Below are positions 26,987 to 35,534 of a DNA stretch of 64,000 nt, piece by piece. The position numbers were made by a program, and so were the translations under genes. The DNA lies in contig CAZAMB010000005.1 in assembly GCA_964486335.1 (NCBI GenBank), positions 181,250 to 245,249 of the forward strand. The letters run 5' to 3'. The first letter of the stretch is position 1; each line of letters opens with the position of its first letter. This stretch comes from CAZAMB01 sp964486335 (GTDB taxonomy: Bacteria; Planctomycetota; Phycisphaerae; UBA1845). The notes below the pieces were generated by a model that saw only the letters and a program-made list of their open reading frames with translations, did not search any database and had not been told where the DNA came from.

Positions 26987-28464
26987 ATCGATGGACTGGC
27001 ATTTTCGTGATCAGCCTTGCATGTCTCGTTGGAATGGGATCCGGTCTTCGTGGAGATACAACGGAATCTCCGATCCTCATCAAGGCTGGCGTGCTTCATG
27101 TCGGCGATGGCGGCGTCATCGCGGAAGGTATGATCCTCATCGAGGGAGGGCGGATTGCGGCGGTGGGTGCCGGGCTGACGCCGCCCGACGGTGCGACCGT
27201 GATCGAACTGTCCGGCGGCTCGATCACGCCGGGGCTCATCGACGCCAATGTTCCCATCGAAGCGTCGGATTCCGTGATGCTGGGCGGTTCCGCTTATGCG
27301 ACGGATGCTCACGACGCCCTGTGTCGCTATTTCAATCCGCGCCATGCCCATCGGCATGTTCACAAGGGGCCGGATTGCTGTGGTTCCGTGTGCCCGATGT
27401 CGTTCGAGCATGTGACCGGGTCCAAGTGTGCGGTGTGCGGATTTCCTGATGTTTCACCGGCGGGATTGGCGGTCGGTGTCCGCTCCATGGTCAGTCTCAC
27501 CGAACGATCATCGGAAGTCATTCCGAATACTCGAGTGCTTGACCAGACCAATCTTCGATCGCCGGATTTCGAACGCTTGCTCAGCGACGGCGTGACGACC
27601 GTGTTTGTCGCGCCAGATTCCTCCGCGGTCATCGGTCCGCGCGGCGCGATCGTGCGAACCGGCGGTCCCATGAGCGCGCGTGTCGTTCGTGGCGCGGATG
27701 CGGTCAAGGCATCACTGGGAACCGATCCGTCGTGGCGCGGCGGTCGGAACGGATTGCCAATTGGAGAGTTCGTTTCGTTTCATTCGCGGCGTCCGACGAC
27801 CCGAATGGGGGTGACATGGGTCATTCGAAAAGCCCTGCGCGATACACTGGCTCATGCGAAGGGACTTCCGGTCAGCGGTGCGGATACGCCGAGCGACGAA
27901 GCCATGAAAGTATTATCTGAAATCCTCGCCGGCAGGATTCCGCTTCGTATTCAGGCCCGGATGCAGCACGATATTCTGACGGCACTCCGTTTGGCCGAGG
28001 AGTTCGACGTCAGCTTCACTCTGGAGGAAGCGGCCGAGGCCTATCGATGCGTGGACGAGCTTTCGGCTCGAAAAGTGCCGGTCATCTTCGGGCCGATTTA
28101 CATCGAGCCGCAGGGTTATCGCGCCCGCAGCGCCGAAACGGATCGCGCGCGGTTGCACACGATGAAGCGCCTGACAGACGCCGGTATTTCAACTGCTCTC
28201 TCGGCGCAGGAGTTGCGCGATGAGAATGGGCTGTCGCGGCAAGCGATGTATGCTATTCGATTCGGGCTGACGCCGGCCGAGGCGATGAAATCGGTCACCG
28301 CGACGCCGGCGACCATGCTTGGTCTCGGAGAGGAAATCGGCACGCTGCAGCAGGGTAAGCGAGCCGACGTTGTGCTGTGGAACGGTGAGCCGTTTGATGG
28401 CGTTTCTCGGCCGGTTGTCGTATTGATCGACGGGAAGATCGTTCTTGATCGGCGGCGCGGATAG
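26983..28464 (+). CDS. Exported amidohydrolase-superfamily protein with a His/Cys-rich insert (array gene 3)
   Basis: 493 residues, ATGA overlap with gene 2, signal peptide ~3-22. The core reads ITPGLIDANVPIE in place of PGLIDAHxH, so the metal pair is missing. SDGVTTVFVAPDSS and EIGTLQQGKRADVVLWNGEPFDG mark the fold. Just after strand 1, residues 110-152 hold an insert with H110, C114, H121, H123, H125, H127, C132, C133, C137, H143, C149 and C152, ending KCAVCGF. This resembles a zinc- or copper-binding knuckle, not found in the neighbours. It may supply a metal site in place of the lost one. Confidence 0.78.
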   Translation: MNRWTGIFVISLACLVGMGSGLRGDTTESPILIKAGVLHVGDGGVIAEGMILIEGGRIAAVGAGLTPPDGATVIELSGGSITPGLIDANVPIEASDSVMLGGSAYATDAHDALCRYFNPRHAHRHVHKGPDCCGSVCPMSFEHVTGSKCAVCGFPDVSPAGLAVGVRSMVSLTERSSEVIPNTRVLDQTNLRSPDFERLLSDGVTTVFVAPDSSAVIGPRGAIVRTGGPMSARVVRGADAVKASLGTDPSWRGGRNGLPIGEFVSFHSRRPTTRMGVTWVIRKALRDTLAHAKGLPVSGADTPSDEAMKVLSEILAGRIPLRIQARMQHDILTALRLAEEFDVSFTLEEAAEAYRCVDELSARKVPVIFGPIYIEPQGYRARSAETDRARLHTMKRLTDAGISTALSAQELRDENGLSRQAMYAIRFGLTPAEAMKSVTATPATMLGLGEEIGTLQQGKRADVVLWNGEPFDGVSRPVVVLIDGKIVLDRRRG

Positions 28465-28481
28465 GGCAAACGGAGACGATC

Positions 28482-29927
28482 GTGAAGTACTTTGGATGCG
28501 TGTTCTCGGCGTGCTGGGTGGCGGCGGCTTCGTCGGCGGCGTGGTCCGTGCCGCCGGCCAAGGTGGCGTTGCAAGGTGGGAGAATCATCCCAGTCGTGGG
28601 CGAGGAGATCCCAAAGGGAACGTTGCTGATAGAAAACGGTTTCATCAAGGCTGTCGGGGAGAACGTCGAGATTCCTTATGACGCGATGGTGGTCGACGTT
28701 TCCGGCAAAGTGCTCTTTCCGGGGATGATCGATCCGCATTCTTCGCGCGGGCTGGACATCGCCAATGAAAATCTCCCGGTCACGCCGTTTCTTGATGTGT
28801 ATGATGCGATCGATCCCTCGAGGCTGTATTTCGAGGATGCACTTCGCGACGGCGTCACATCGGTTCACGTCATTGTGGCCAACAACTGTGTGATCGGTGG
28901 CCTGGGTCGCGTTGTGCATCCCATCGGCCTGACCCCAGACGAAATGACGCTTCAATCGTCTACCGGACTGAAAATCAGCGTGTCACCCAAGCAGGGTTTT
29001 GATCGCATGACTCAAATGGCCATGCTCCGTGAGACGTTTCGGGAACTGGCCGACTACCATGACAAACTGGCCGAGCAGAAGTATGAGGAATCGCTCAAGA
29101 AGAAGGACGAAGAAATCGAGGTCGGACCGGACGAAGCCATCAAACGAGGCAAGGAACTTCTGCGAATCGAGGATTACGACGACGCGCATCGCAACCTGTG
29201 GAAGCTCACGCGGGGCCAGTTGGGCGCGTTCGTGTATTGTGATCGGGCGAGCGATGTGGCTCGAGGGATAGCGCTGGCGAAAGAGCAGGGCTTTTTCGAG
29301 AAAACGACGCTTGTGCTTGGCGCGGATTGCTTCAAGGCGATTGACGAGATCATGGCAGCGGGACGCCCCGTCGTGCTCGCGTCCGAACTGCTTTATCGCG
29401 AGCGCGACCCGATCACCGGAAAGATCTCTGAAACGTTTGTCCCGAAAGTGTTTGCTGACGCGGGCGTTGCCTTCTCATTGCAGCCCGATCCCGATGCATC
29501 GCTGGCCGAGCGCTACCTGAACTACCAGGCGGCACGCTGCGTGCGGGGCGGAATCGCCCGAAAAACGGCGCTGGAATCGATGACGATCAATCCCGCCAAC
29601 GCCGTCGAGATCGGCGATCGAGTCGGCTCGCTGGAACCGGGCAAAGTCGCCAACGTCGTCGTCTTCAGCGGAGACCCGTTGGATTTCAACTCATGGGTGG
29701 ACTTCGTGTATATCAAGGGCATCAAGGCCTATGAACGGGCGACCGACGTACGGCTCAAGCAGTTGCTCGGAGACGAAATCAAGGAGATTGCAGTCAAGCC
29801 CGAAGACGCAAAAGAAAAAGACGGCGATGACGCGAAGAACGATGCAGGTTCGAGCAAGACGGAACCTTCCAACGATGATTCGAAAGACGAGAAACCCTCG
29901 GAATCGCCGGAGCCGAAGCAACCGTGA
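28482..29927 (+). CDS. Exported amidohydrolase-superfamily protein, metal motif reduced to one His (array gene 4)
   Basis: 481 residues. GTG start with GGAG 7 nt upstream; signal segment ~4-22. Strand 1 reads FPGMIDPHSSRGL, so only the first His of HxH survives. The stretch GLKISVSPKQGFDRMTQMAMLRETF matches the conserved lysine-centred loop of COG1228-type amidohydrolases. Charged helices (~215-255) follow, then IGDRVGSLEPGKVANVVVFSGDPLDF. The C-terminal ~50 residues are an Asp/Lys/Ser/Glu-rich tail. The 17-nt gap after gene 3 and GTGA overlap with gene 5 keep it in the same transcript. Confidence 0.8.
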   Translation: MKYFGCVFSACWVAAASSAAWSVPPAKVALQGGRIIPVVGEEIPKGTLLIENGFIKAVGENVEIPYDAMVVDVSGKVLFPGMIDPHSSRGLDIANENLPVTPFLDVYDAIDPSRLYFEDALRDGVTSVHVIVANNCVIGGLGRVVHPIGLTPDEMTLQSSTGLKISVSPKQGFDRMTQMAMLRETFRELADYHDKLAEQKYEESLKKKDEEIEVGPDEAIKRGKELLRIEDYDDAHRNLWKLTRGQLGAFVYCDRASDVARGIALAKEQGFFEKTTLVLGADCFKAIDEIMAAGRPVVLASELLYRERDPITGKISETFVPKVFADAGVAFSLQPDPDASLAERYLNYQAARCVRGGIARKTALESMTINPANAVEIGDRVGSLEPGKVANVVVFSGDPLDFNSWVDFVYIKGIKAYERATDVRLKQLLGDEIKEIAVKPEDAKEKDGDDAKNDAGSSKTEPSNDDSKDEKPSESPEPKQP

Positions 29928-32722
29928 AGTTTGTGCCGATCATGACGGGGCTGCAATCGGTGAGAAATGGCCGTGCGCGCAATTCGGCCCGGTGGATATT
30001 GGCCGTAGTCGTCTTAATTGCGCCTCCGGCAACGTCCTGGGGGGACCACCCGCGATCGTTTGTCATTCGAGCGAAGCGCGTGATGCCGGTCCTGCCCGAC
30101 GGGCCGTGGGTCTATGAGCCCGGCGTTGTTGTTGTTCAGGATGGTCGCGTCGCCGCTGTTGGGGCCGATATCGGTCTGGCTGACGGTTTGCCCGTGATTG
30201 AGTTTCCTGATGCGACGTTGATGCCAGGGTTGATAGCGGCGGCATCGTCGCTTGCTCCCCCTCACTCAGGCGATGAGTCCATCGCGGCTGGTTATCGTGC
30301 CGTCGATGCCTTTGAGTCCGAGGCCGACTATTCCGAAGCCTTGTCCGGCGGCGTGACGACCGTCCATCTCAATCCCGGAGAACACCGATTGCTGACCGGA
30401 CAGGGGGCGGTGGTCCGGCTCGGCGGACCTGCGTCCGGGCGCATTCTCAAGGACCGCGCTGACCTGACGATCACCCTCGGTGAACGGGCATTTCACCCGC
30501 CTCGCGATGTGACTTATCAGACGCCGGCGTCGTCCGACGTGGCGATCCCCTTGCCTGTTCGACAGCGACCGGATTCGCGGATGGGGCAGATCCTCGGTCT
30601 GGAGGAGGCGATCGCGCGGACCGAGAGCGGCGGGTGGCGGGACATCCACGGGCTCGCACTTTATCAAGCGTGGAATGACAAAACTCCTCTGCGCTTTCAA
30701 GCGCTTCGAGCGGCCGATATCGCGGCGGCGTTGGCGTTCCTAAAGAAGCACGATCGCACCGGCTATGTTGTTGGCGCGCCGGAGGCGGGATTGGTTCGCG
30801 GCGAACTTGTCGCGTCGCGCGTTCCGGTAGTTCTTCAACTGCCGCGCGGCCTTCGCGGCGGCGCGGGCAATCTTGGGTATGACCCGGACGCGTTGGAAGC
30901 GGACCTGACCAGGCTGCCCATTCTGGAAAACATCACGTTTGCGCTGGCGCCGTGGTCGGGCGATCCACTGTTCGATTTGCGGCTGGCCGCAGCGGCCGCG
31001 CGTCGCGGCGGGCTGAGCGCACGGAAGGTCATCGAAGCGATCACGCGCGTGCCCGCGGAGATTCTCGGTGTCGCGGATCGGGTGGGGAGTCTCGCGCCCG
31101 GTCGGAGTGCCGACATCGTCGTCTTTTCCGGCGATCCGCTATCGGTCGGCTCGCATGTCGATCGGGTTTACATCGCCGGCGAGCTTGTGTTTCAGAGACC
31201 CGAGAACGACGCGCTCGTTATTCGCGCCGGGACAATCTGGCTCAGTGAGCGCGAGCGAATTCATGACGGCGCTGTGCTGATCGAAGACGGCGTCATCACG
31301 TCCGTCGGACATTCGGTTCCTCATCCTCCGTTTGCTCGGTTGATCGACGCCGGAGCCGACGGGTTTGTCACGCCGGGGTTCATTGATTCCTTCGGACATC
31401 TTGGACTAGACGGTGATCGCGCTTCGACCTCGCCCGAACTGTCACTCTCCACGCTCATTGGTATTCCCGGCGCGCCCGAAGAACGCGTCGCCCGTGCGGG
31501 CGTGACCACCGTAGTGGTCGCGCCGTATTCGGCTTCGCCGCAGGGTTCGCAGATCACGGCGGTGCGAACCGTTGGCAACAGCCGCGATGATCGTCTTGTA
31601 CGCCCGGTCGCCGGCGTTCTCTTCGACTTTCGCGAAGCCGATCCGATGGACGTCGCCACGAAGTTCAAGAAGCGAGTGGACGAAGGCAAGAAATACCTTG
31701 AGAAGTGGCAAAAACACGAAAAGGAGCATGCCGAGTGGAAGGAAAAGCGTGCCAAGGGCGAAGACGTCAAGGTTGAGCCCAAAAAGGAAACGGTCAAACA
31801 GGAAGCGGAAAAGCCCGACCCCATTACCGGAACATGGTCGGTTTCACTGTCCGGTGGACCCATTGATGAGCCTGTGACCGCTACGATGAAACTGAAGCTC
31901 GCCGGCAGTGACATTGAGGGACGAATTCTCGTGCCCGGTCAGCCGGAAGAAGCCAAGGTTGTCGCAACGTTTGACGGAAAGCACATTTCGGGATCGATCG
32001 ATATTGATACGCCGATGGGCAAACCCGCGATTGAGGCCGACCTCGTCGAGGACGACCATATCGTCGGCTATGTGCAGTTGGCCGATCTCAAGATTGATCT
32101 TGATGCGCGACGAACGAGCAAGGACGCCGTCGAATTCAAAATTGTCAGGAAGAAAACGCGCGGCAAGGACGGTGAGCCGCTGCCTCCGACGGTGGACGAT
32201 GCCCTCGAACCGATTCGCGCGATCCTGGAAAAGAAGTCGCCGGCGATCGTGGCCGCGCGAACGCCGCCGCAGATTGACGCTGTTCTCAAGACCGCCAAGG
32301 AGTTTGAGATTAGCGTCGTGCTCCTCGAAGGCGACGCGGCGGCGACGTTGGCGGAACGCCTCGTCGAGCAATCGGTCGGCGTGATCGTCCCGACCGACGT
32401 TTACCGTTTCCTTGACGAACGGTGGTTTCATCAGGCCGACGAACTCTCGCGAAAAGGCGTCTCTGTTGCCTTCCAAAGCAACGCCGAGGACGCCGCCCGC
32501 TCTTTGCCATTGATCGGACTGCGCGCCGTCGAGCGCGGCATGTCGCCGGACGCGGCTTTGGCCGCTTTCACGAGTTCAGCGGCGACCATGTTCAAACTCG
32601 ATGACAAAATCGGTTCGATCAAACCGGGCCTCCTCGGTGATTTGCTGATCTTCGACGGTCACCCCTTTGAGGCGGGCAGCCGATTGAAGCGAGTGATTGT
32701 CGGCGGAAAGGACGCTCCATGA
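29924..32722 (+). CDS. Exported double amidohydrolase-superfamily protein with an inserted beta-barrel-like domain (array gene 5)
   Basis: 932 residues, GTGA overlap with gene 4, signal segment ~22-40. Two amidohydrolase domains are fused. Domain 1 (~45-430) has LMPGLIAAASSL and ADRVGSLAPGRSADIVVFSGDPL; domain 2 (~432-932) has TPGFIDSFGHLGL and IGSIKPGLLGDLLIFDGHPF. Neither has HxH. Domain 2 is interrupted by a charged helix (~580-630) and then by ~632-743, which begins GTWSVSLSGG and looks like an all-beta, lipocalin-like unit (TATMKLKLAGSDIEGRILV, VATFDGKHISGSIDI). The gene is likely a tandem fusion of two array members. An ATGA overlap leads to gene 6. Confidence 0.78.
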   Translation: MKFVPIMTGLQSVRNGRARNSARWILAVVVLIAPPATSWGDHPRSFVIRAKRVMPVLPDGPWVYEPGVVVVQDGRVAAVGADIGLADGLPVIEFPDATLMPGLIAAASSLAPPHSGDESIAAGYRAVDAFESEADYSEALSGGVTTVHLNPGEHRLLTGQGAVVRLGGPASGRILKDRADLTITLGERAFHPPRDVTYQTPASSDVAIPLPVRQRPDSRMGQILGLEEAIARTESGGWRDIHGLALYQAWNDKTPLRFQALRAADIAAALAFLKKHDRTGYVVGAPEAGLVRGELVASRVPVVLQLPRGLRGGAGNLGYDPDALEADLTRLPILENITFALAPWSGDPLFDLRLAAAAARRGGLSARKVIEAITRVPAEILGVADRVGSLAPGRSADIVVFSGDPLSVGSHVDRVYIAGELVFQRPENDALVIRAGTIWLSERERIHDGAVLIEDGVITSVGHSVPHPPFARLIDAGADGFVTPGFIDSFGHLGLDGDRASTSPELSLSTLIGIPGAPEERVARAGVTTVVVAPYSASPQGSQITAVRTVGNSRDDRLVRPVAGVLFDFREADPMDVATKFKKRVDEGKKYLEKWQKHEKEHAEWKEKRAKGEDVKVEPKKETVKQEAEKPDPITGTWSVSLSGGPIDEPVTATMKLKLAGSDIEGRILVPGQPEEAKVVATFDGKHISGSIDIDTPMGKPAIEADLVEDDHIVGYVQLADLKIDLDARRTSKDAVEFKIVRKKTRGKDGEPLPPTVDDALEPIRAILEKKSPAIVAARTPPQIDAVLKTAKEFEISVVLLEGDAAATLAERLVEQSVGVIVPTDVYRFLDERWFHQADELSRKGVSVAFQSNAEDAARSLPLIGLRAVERGMSPDAALAAFTSSAATMFKLDDKIGSIKPGLLGDLLIFDGHPFEAGSRLKRVIVGGKDAP

Positions 32723-33981
32723 TGCTACGTACCCTGCGGCGAGTGCCGGCCGGCCGAGTCATGGCCTTGACGGCTTTTCTGGCCGTCGCCGTCGCGCCCA
32801 TCGCCTATGCCGATAGGCCGCCCGGCATCGCCATTCGCGCCGGGAAGGTGCTTACCATGAACGCCGACGACACGGTATTCAACAATGCCGTCGTCCTGGT
32901 CCGCGATGGGAAGATCGAACGCATCGGCCCGCGCGACCAAGTCACCATTCCTGATGGGTATCGCGTCATCGACGCCTCAGACAAATGGCTCGTGCCTGGA
33001 CTCATCGACGCGCACAACCACACGGCCGGTTCGTTGATGGACCTTAACGACATGGTCTATTTGACCAATCCGGGATTGCGAACACTGGAGACGATCGTTC
33101 CCGATAGCGACATGGCCAAGAACGCTCGCGCGGGCGGTGTGACGTCCGTCCTTCTGATTCCGGGCAGTGGAACCAACATCTCTGGGTTCGGTACGCTCAC
33201 CAAGACCGCGGGCAGAACGGTTGACGAAGCCGTGATCCGCTCGCCGGGGTCGCTCAAGATCGCCCAAGCGGGCAATCCCGAGTGGTACTGGTACGGCGTG
33301 GGTCGCAGCTTCATGAATTACAATACGCGCCAAACACTGGAAAAAGCCCGCGACTACAACGACCGCTGGACGGCGTTTGAGCGCGGCGAGTCGAAAACGC
33401 AGCCCCGATTCGATCCGATTTTTTCGGAGTTTCGCGGTTTGTTTCAGCGCGAGTTCATCGCGTCGGTCCACACGCAAATCTATCAGGTTGTGATGACGTC
33501 GGTGGACATGCTCGCCAAGAAGATGCAGCTTCGCACGGTTATCGACCACGGCACGTTTGACGGATTCAAGACAGCGCCGATGGTGCTGGAGACCGATACG
33601 TATGCCATGACCGGCCCGCGGCAATATTGGCCGGACTTCACCCAGCGTAAGATGCACGGGATCGCCGCGCGTTGGTGGCAGGGTGGTTTGAAAAAACTCG
33701 GAAGCAATACCGACGCTCCCGTTATACCGCAGGAGCAGTTGACTTATCAGGCGGCGATGGCCTGTTGGTACGGGTGGTTGCCGTATCCTGCCCTCAAGGG
33801 CATCACTCGAGTTGCTTCGGAAGCGCTGATGATCGACGACCGGACGGGATCAATCGAGCTAGGAAAAGATGCTGATTTCGGAATCTGGACCGGCGATCCG
33901 CTCGACCCGCGATCCTCTTGCGAAATGACGATGGTCAACGGGCGGATCGAGTATGACGCCTGCGTGTATCGGCGGTTCTAG
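32719..33981 (+). CDS. Exported amidohydrolase, metal site intact (array gene 6)
   Basis: 420 residues, ATGA overlap with gene 5, AAGGA upstream, signal peptide ~8-31. This is the only array member with a full ligand set: H99 and H101 in PGLIDAHNHTAG, H251 in SVHTQ, H277 in VIDHGTFDG and D332 in SNTDAPV. K180 in SLKIAQAGNP sits in the conserved lysine loop. These are the residues expected of imidazolonepropionase/dipeptidase-like amidohydrolases. The enzyme is predicted to act outside the cytoplasm on an unknown C-N bond substrate. The C-terminal GSIELGKDADFGIWTGDPLDP is conserved. Confidence 0.88.
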   Translation: MMLRTLRRVPAGRVMALTAFLAVAVAPIAYADRPPGIAIRAGKVLTMNADDTVFNNAVVLVRDGKIERIGPRDQVTIPDGYRVIDASDKWLVPGLIDAHNHTAGSLMDLNDMVYLTNPGLRTLETIVPDSDMAKNARAGGVTSVLLIPGSGTNISGFGTLTKTAGRTVDEAVIRSPGSLKIAQAGNPEWYWYGVGRSFMNYNTRQTLEKARDYNDRWTAFERGESKTQPRFDPIFSEFRGLFQREFIASVHTQIYQVVMTSVDMLAKKMQLRTVIDHGTFDGFKTAPMVLETDTYAMTGPRQYWPDFTQRKMHGIAARWWQGGLKKLGSNTDAPVIPQEQLTYQAAMACWYGWLPYPALKGITRVASEALMIDDRTGSIELGKDADFGIWTGDPLDPRSSCEMTMVNGRIEYDACVYRRF

Positions 33982-34010
33982 GGCAGTGTCTCATTGGTTT
34001 GTGACCATCA

Positions 34011-34037
34011 GCGAGCCGCGAACTTCAGCTCGCGCGG
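34011..34037. repeat. Interspersed palindromic repeat, copy B
   Basis: A 27-nt element with left arm GCGAGCCGCGAAC, loop TTCA and right arm GCTCGCGCGG. It lies in the 134-nt gap between array genes 6 and 7, the only sizeable gap in the operon, and could reduce read-through between them. Confidence 0.65.
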
Positions 34038-34115
34038 ACGTTCGCAATGCTGAAATGTCGGTTTGACTAAATCCTTGCCTGGTTGGTTAATTGTGAGCCG
34101 CTACACGAGAAACTC

Positions 34116-35534
34116 ATGATGACGAAGCGAGTTGTAATCACTCAATCGCTTGGCCGCGCCTCGCCGACAACAGTTGCCGCCGCTCTGTTCGCGGTCTTGG
34201 GCGCGACGCTCGCATTGGCCGGCGAAGAGATCACGGTCATCAAGGCCGGTCGAGTCATCACCGTCATTGGTGAGGAGTTTTCTCCCGGCATCATCGTCCT
34301 TGAAGGCGAGAAAGTGACCGCCGTCGGAAAAGGCATCGAGTATCCACCTTCGGCCAAAACCATCGACGCTCGAAATGAAACCGTCATGCCGGGCTTCGTC
34401 CTGCCGCGTTCCCGACACGGACTCGATGGATACACTCGCTTCGGCGTCCAAGGCGACCAGTTGGCCGCGTCGGAGGTCTTTCTGAACAAATTGGATTTCA
34501 CCGATCTTCTCGAAGCCGGTTACACGACCGTCGCATTTATACCCGACGGCTCCGATATTCCGGGCGTCGCCTCGGTTTTTCGAACCGGCGGCGCCGCCGA
34601 ATCTCGCAAGCTCTCCGACGCGGCATTTCTCCAGATCGCTCCCGATTGGAATGGAAAGGGAAAGGAAAACCTCCGGAGTGCGTTCAAAAAGGCAAAGGAG
34701 GAAATCGAAAAGGTCGAAAAGGCTCGTAAGGAATGGGAAGAAAAGCAAAAAGCCAAGAAGGAAAAGGCCAAACCAGAGGAGCCTAAGAAAGAAGGCGAAG
34801 GGAAACAGGAAAAGAAAGAGAGCAAGCAATCAGAAAATGACGACGAGAACGGGGATCGGAAATCCGTTGAAAACCCCAACGCGGCCGAGCCGCCAACCGC
34901 CAAGGCGGAACCGCCCGAAGCCGAGCCGCCAAAGGAGGAGAAGTTCGAACCTCCGACGATAGATCCAAAGTACCAGCCGCTCGTCGATCTCATCCAAAAA
35001 AAGGATGGCTCGCGGATCGTGGTACAACTGACCAAGGCTTCCGACTTACTCCATTTCGATGACGCCATGACGCCCTACGAAGGGCTTCCACATTCATTCT
35101 ACCTCGCGACGGCCATGTCCTCCGACTACGGCTACATTGTCGAAAAACTGGCCGCGCGAAAGGCCCGAGTCGTCCTGCGACCGTGGATTCATCGTCTGCC
35201 ACAGACAACATTTCGCTACAATCTGGCGGCCGACCTGGCGCGCCGCGATTGCGAAGTTTCGATGATTCCGCACGACGGAACCCGTGAAGAATACCTCCGA
35301 CTACGGCCGCGGATCGCCGACTTGGTTCGTTCGGGGCTGACGCGAAAAGCGGCGATCGAGTCCTTGACGATCAACCCCGCGAGAATACTTGGACTCGACA
35401 AGAAACTCGGCGGCATAGAAAAGGAGCGGGAAGCCGACTTCGTGTTTCTAGACGGTGACCCGTTGGATCCGTTTTCGCGCGTTACTCGCGTCATGATTCT
35501 CGGACAGTTCGTCGAAATGAAGCGTAAGCCATGA
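34116..35534 (+). CDS. Exported amidohydrolase-superfamily protein, metal motif lost, with Lys/Glu-rich insert (array gene 7)
   Basis: 472 residues. ATG at 34116 places a signal peptide (~12-34, PTTVAAALFAVLGATLALAG) at the N-terminus; an upstream in-frame start would add 11 residues. The fold begins ITVIKAGRVITVIGEEFSPGIIVLEGEKV. Strand 1 reads MPGFVLPRSRHGLDG, so HxH is absent. A ~110-residue insert (~188-295) is a Lys/Glu coiled-coil turning into a Pro/Glu-rich tract. The end is LGLDKKLGGIEKEREADFVFLDGDPLDPFSR. An ATGA overlap leads to gene 8. Confidence 0.78.
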   Translation: MMTKRVVITQSLGRASPTTVAAALFAVLGATLALAGEEITVIKAGRVITVIGEEFSPGIIVLEGEKVTAVGKGIEYPPSAKTIDARNETVMPGFVLPRSRHGLDGYTRFGVQGDQLAASEVFLNKLDFTDLLEAGYTTVAFIPDGSDIPGVASVFRTGGAAESRKLSDAAFLQIAPDWNGKGKENLRSAFKKAKEEIEKVEKARKEWEEKQKAKKEKAKPEEPKKEGEGKQEKKESKQSENDDENGDRKSVENPNAAEPPTAKAEPPEAEPPKEEKFEPPTIDPKYQPLVDLIQKKDGSRIVVQLTKASDLLHFDDAMTPYEGLPHSFYLATAMSSDYGYIVEKLAARKARVVLRPWIHRLPQTTFRYNLAADLARRDCEVSMIPHDGTREEYLRLRPRIADLVRSGLTRKAAIESLTINPARILGLDKKLGGIEKEREADFVFLDGDPLDPFSRVTRVMILGQFVEMKRKP

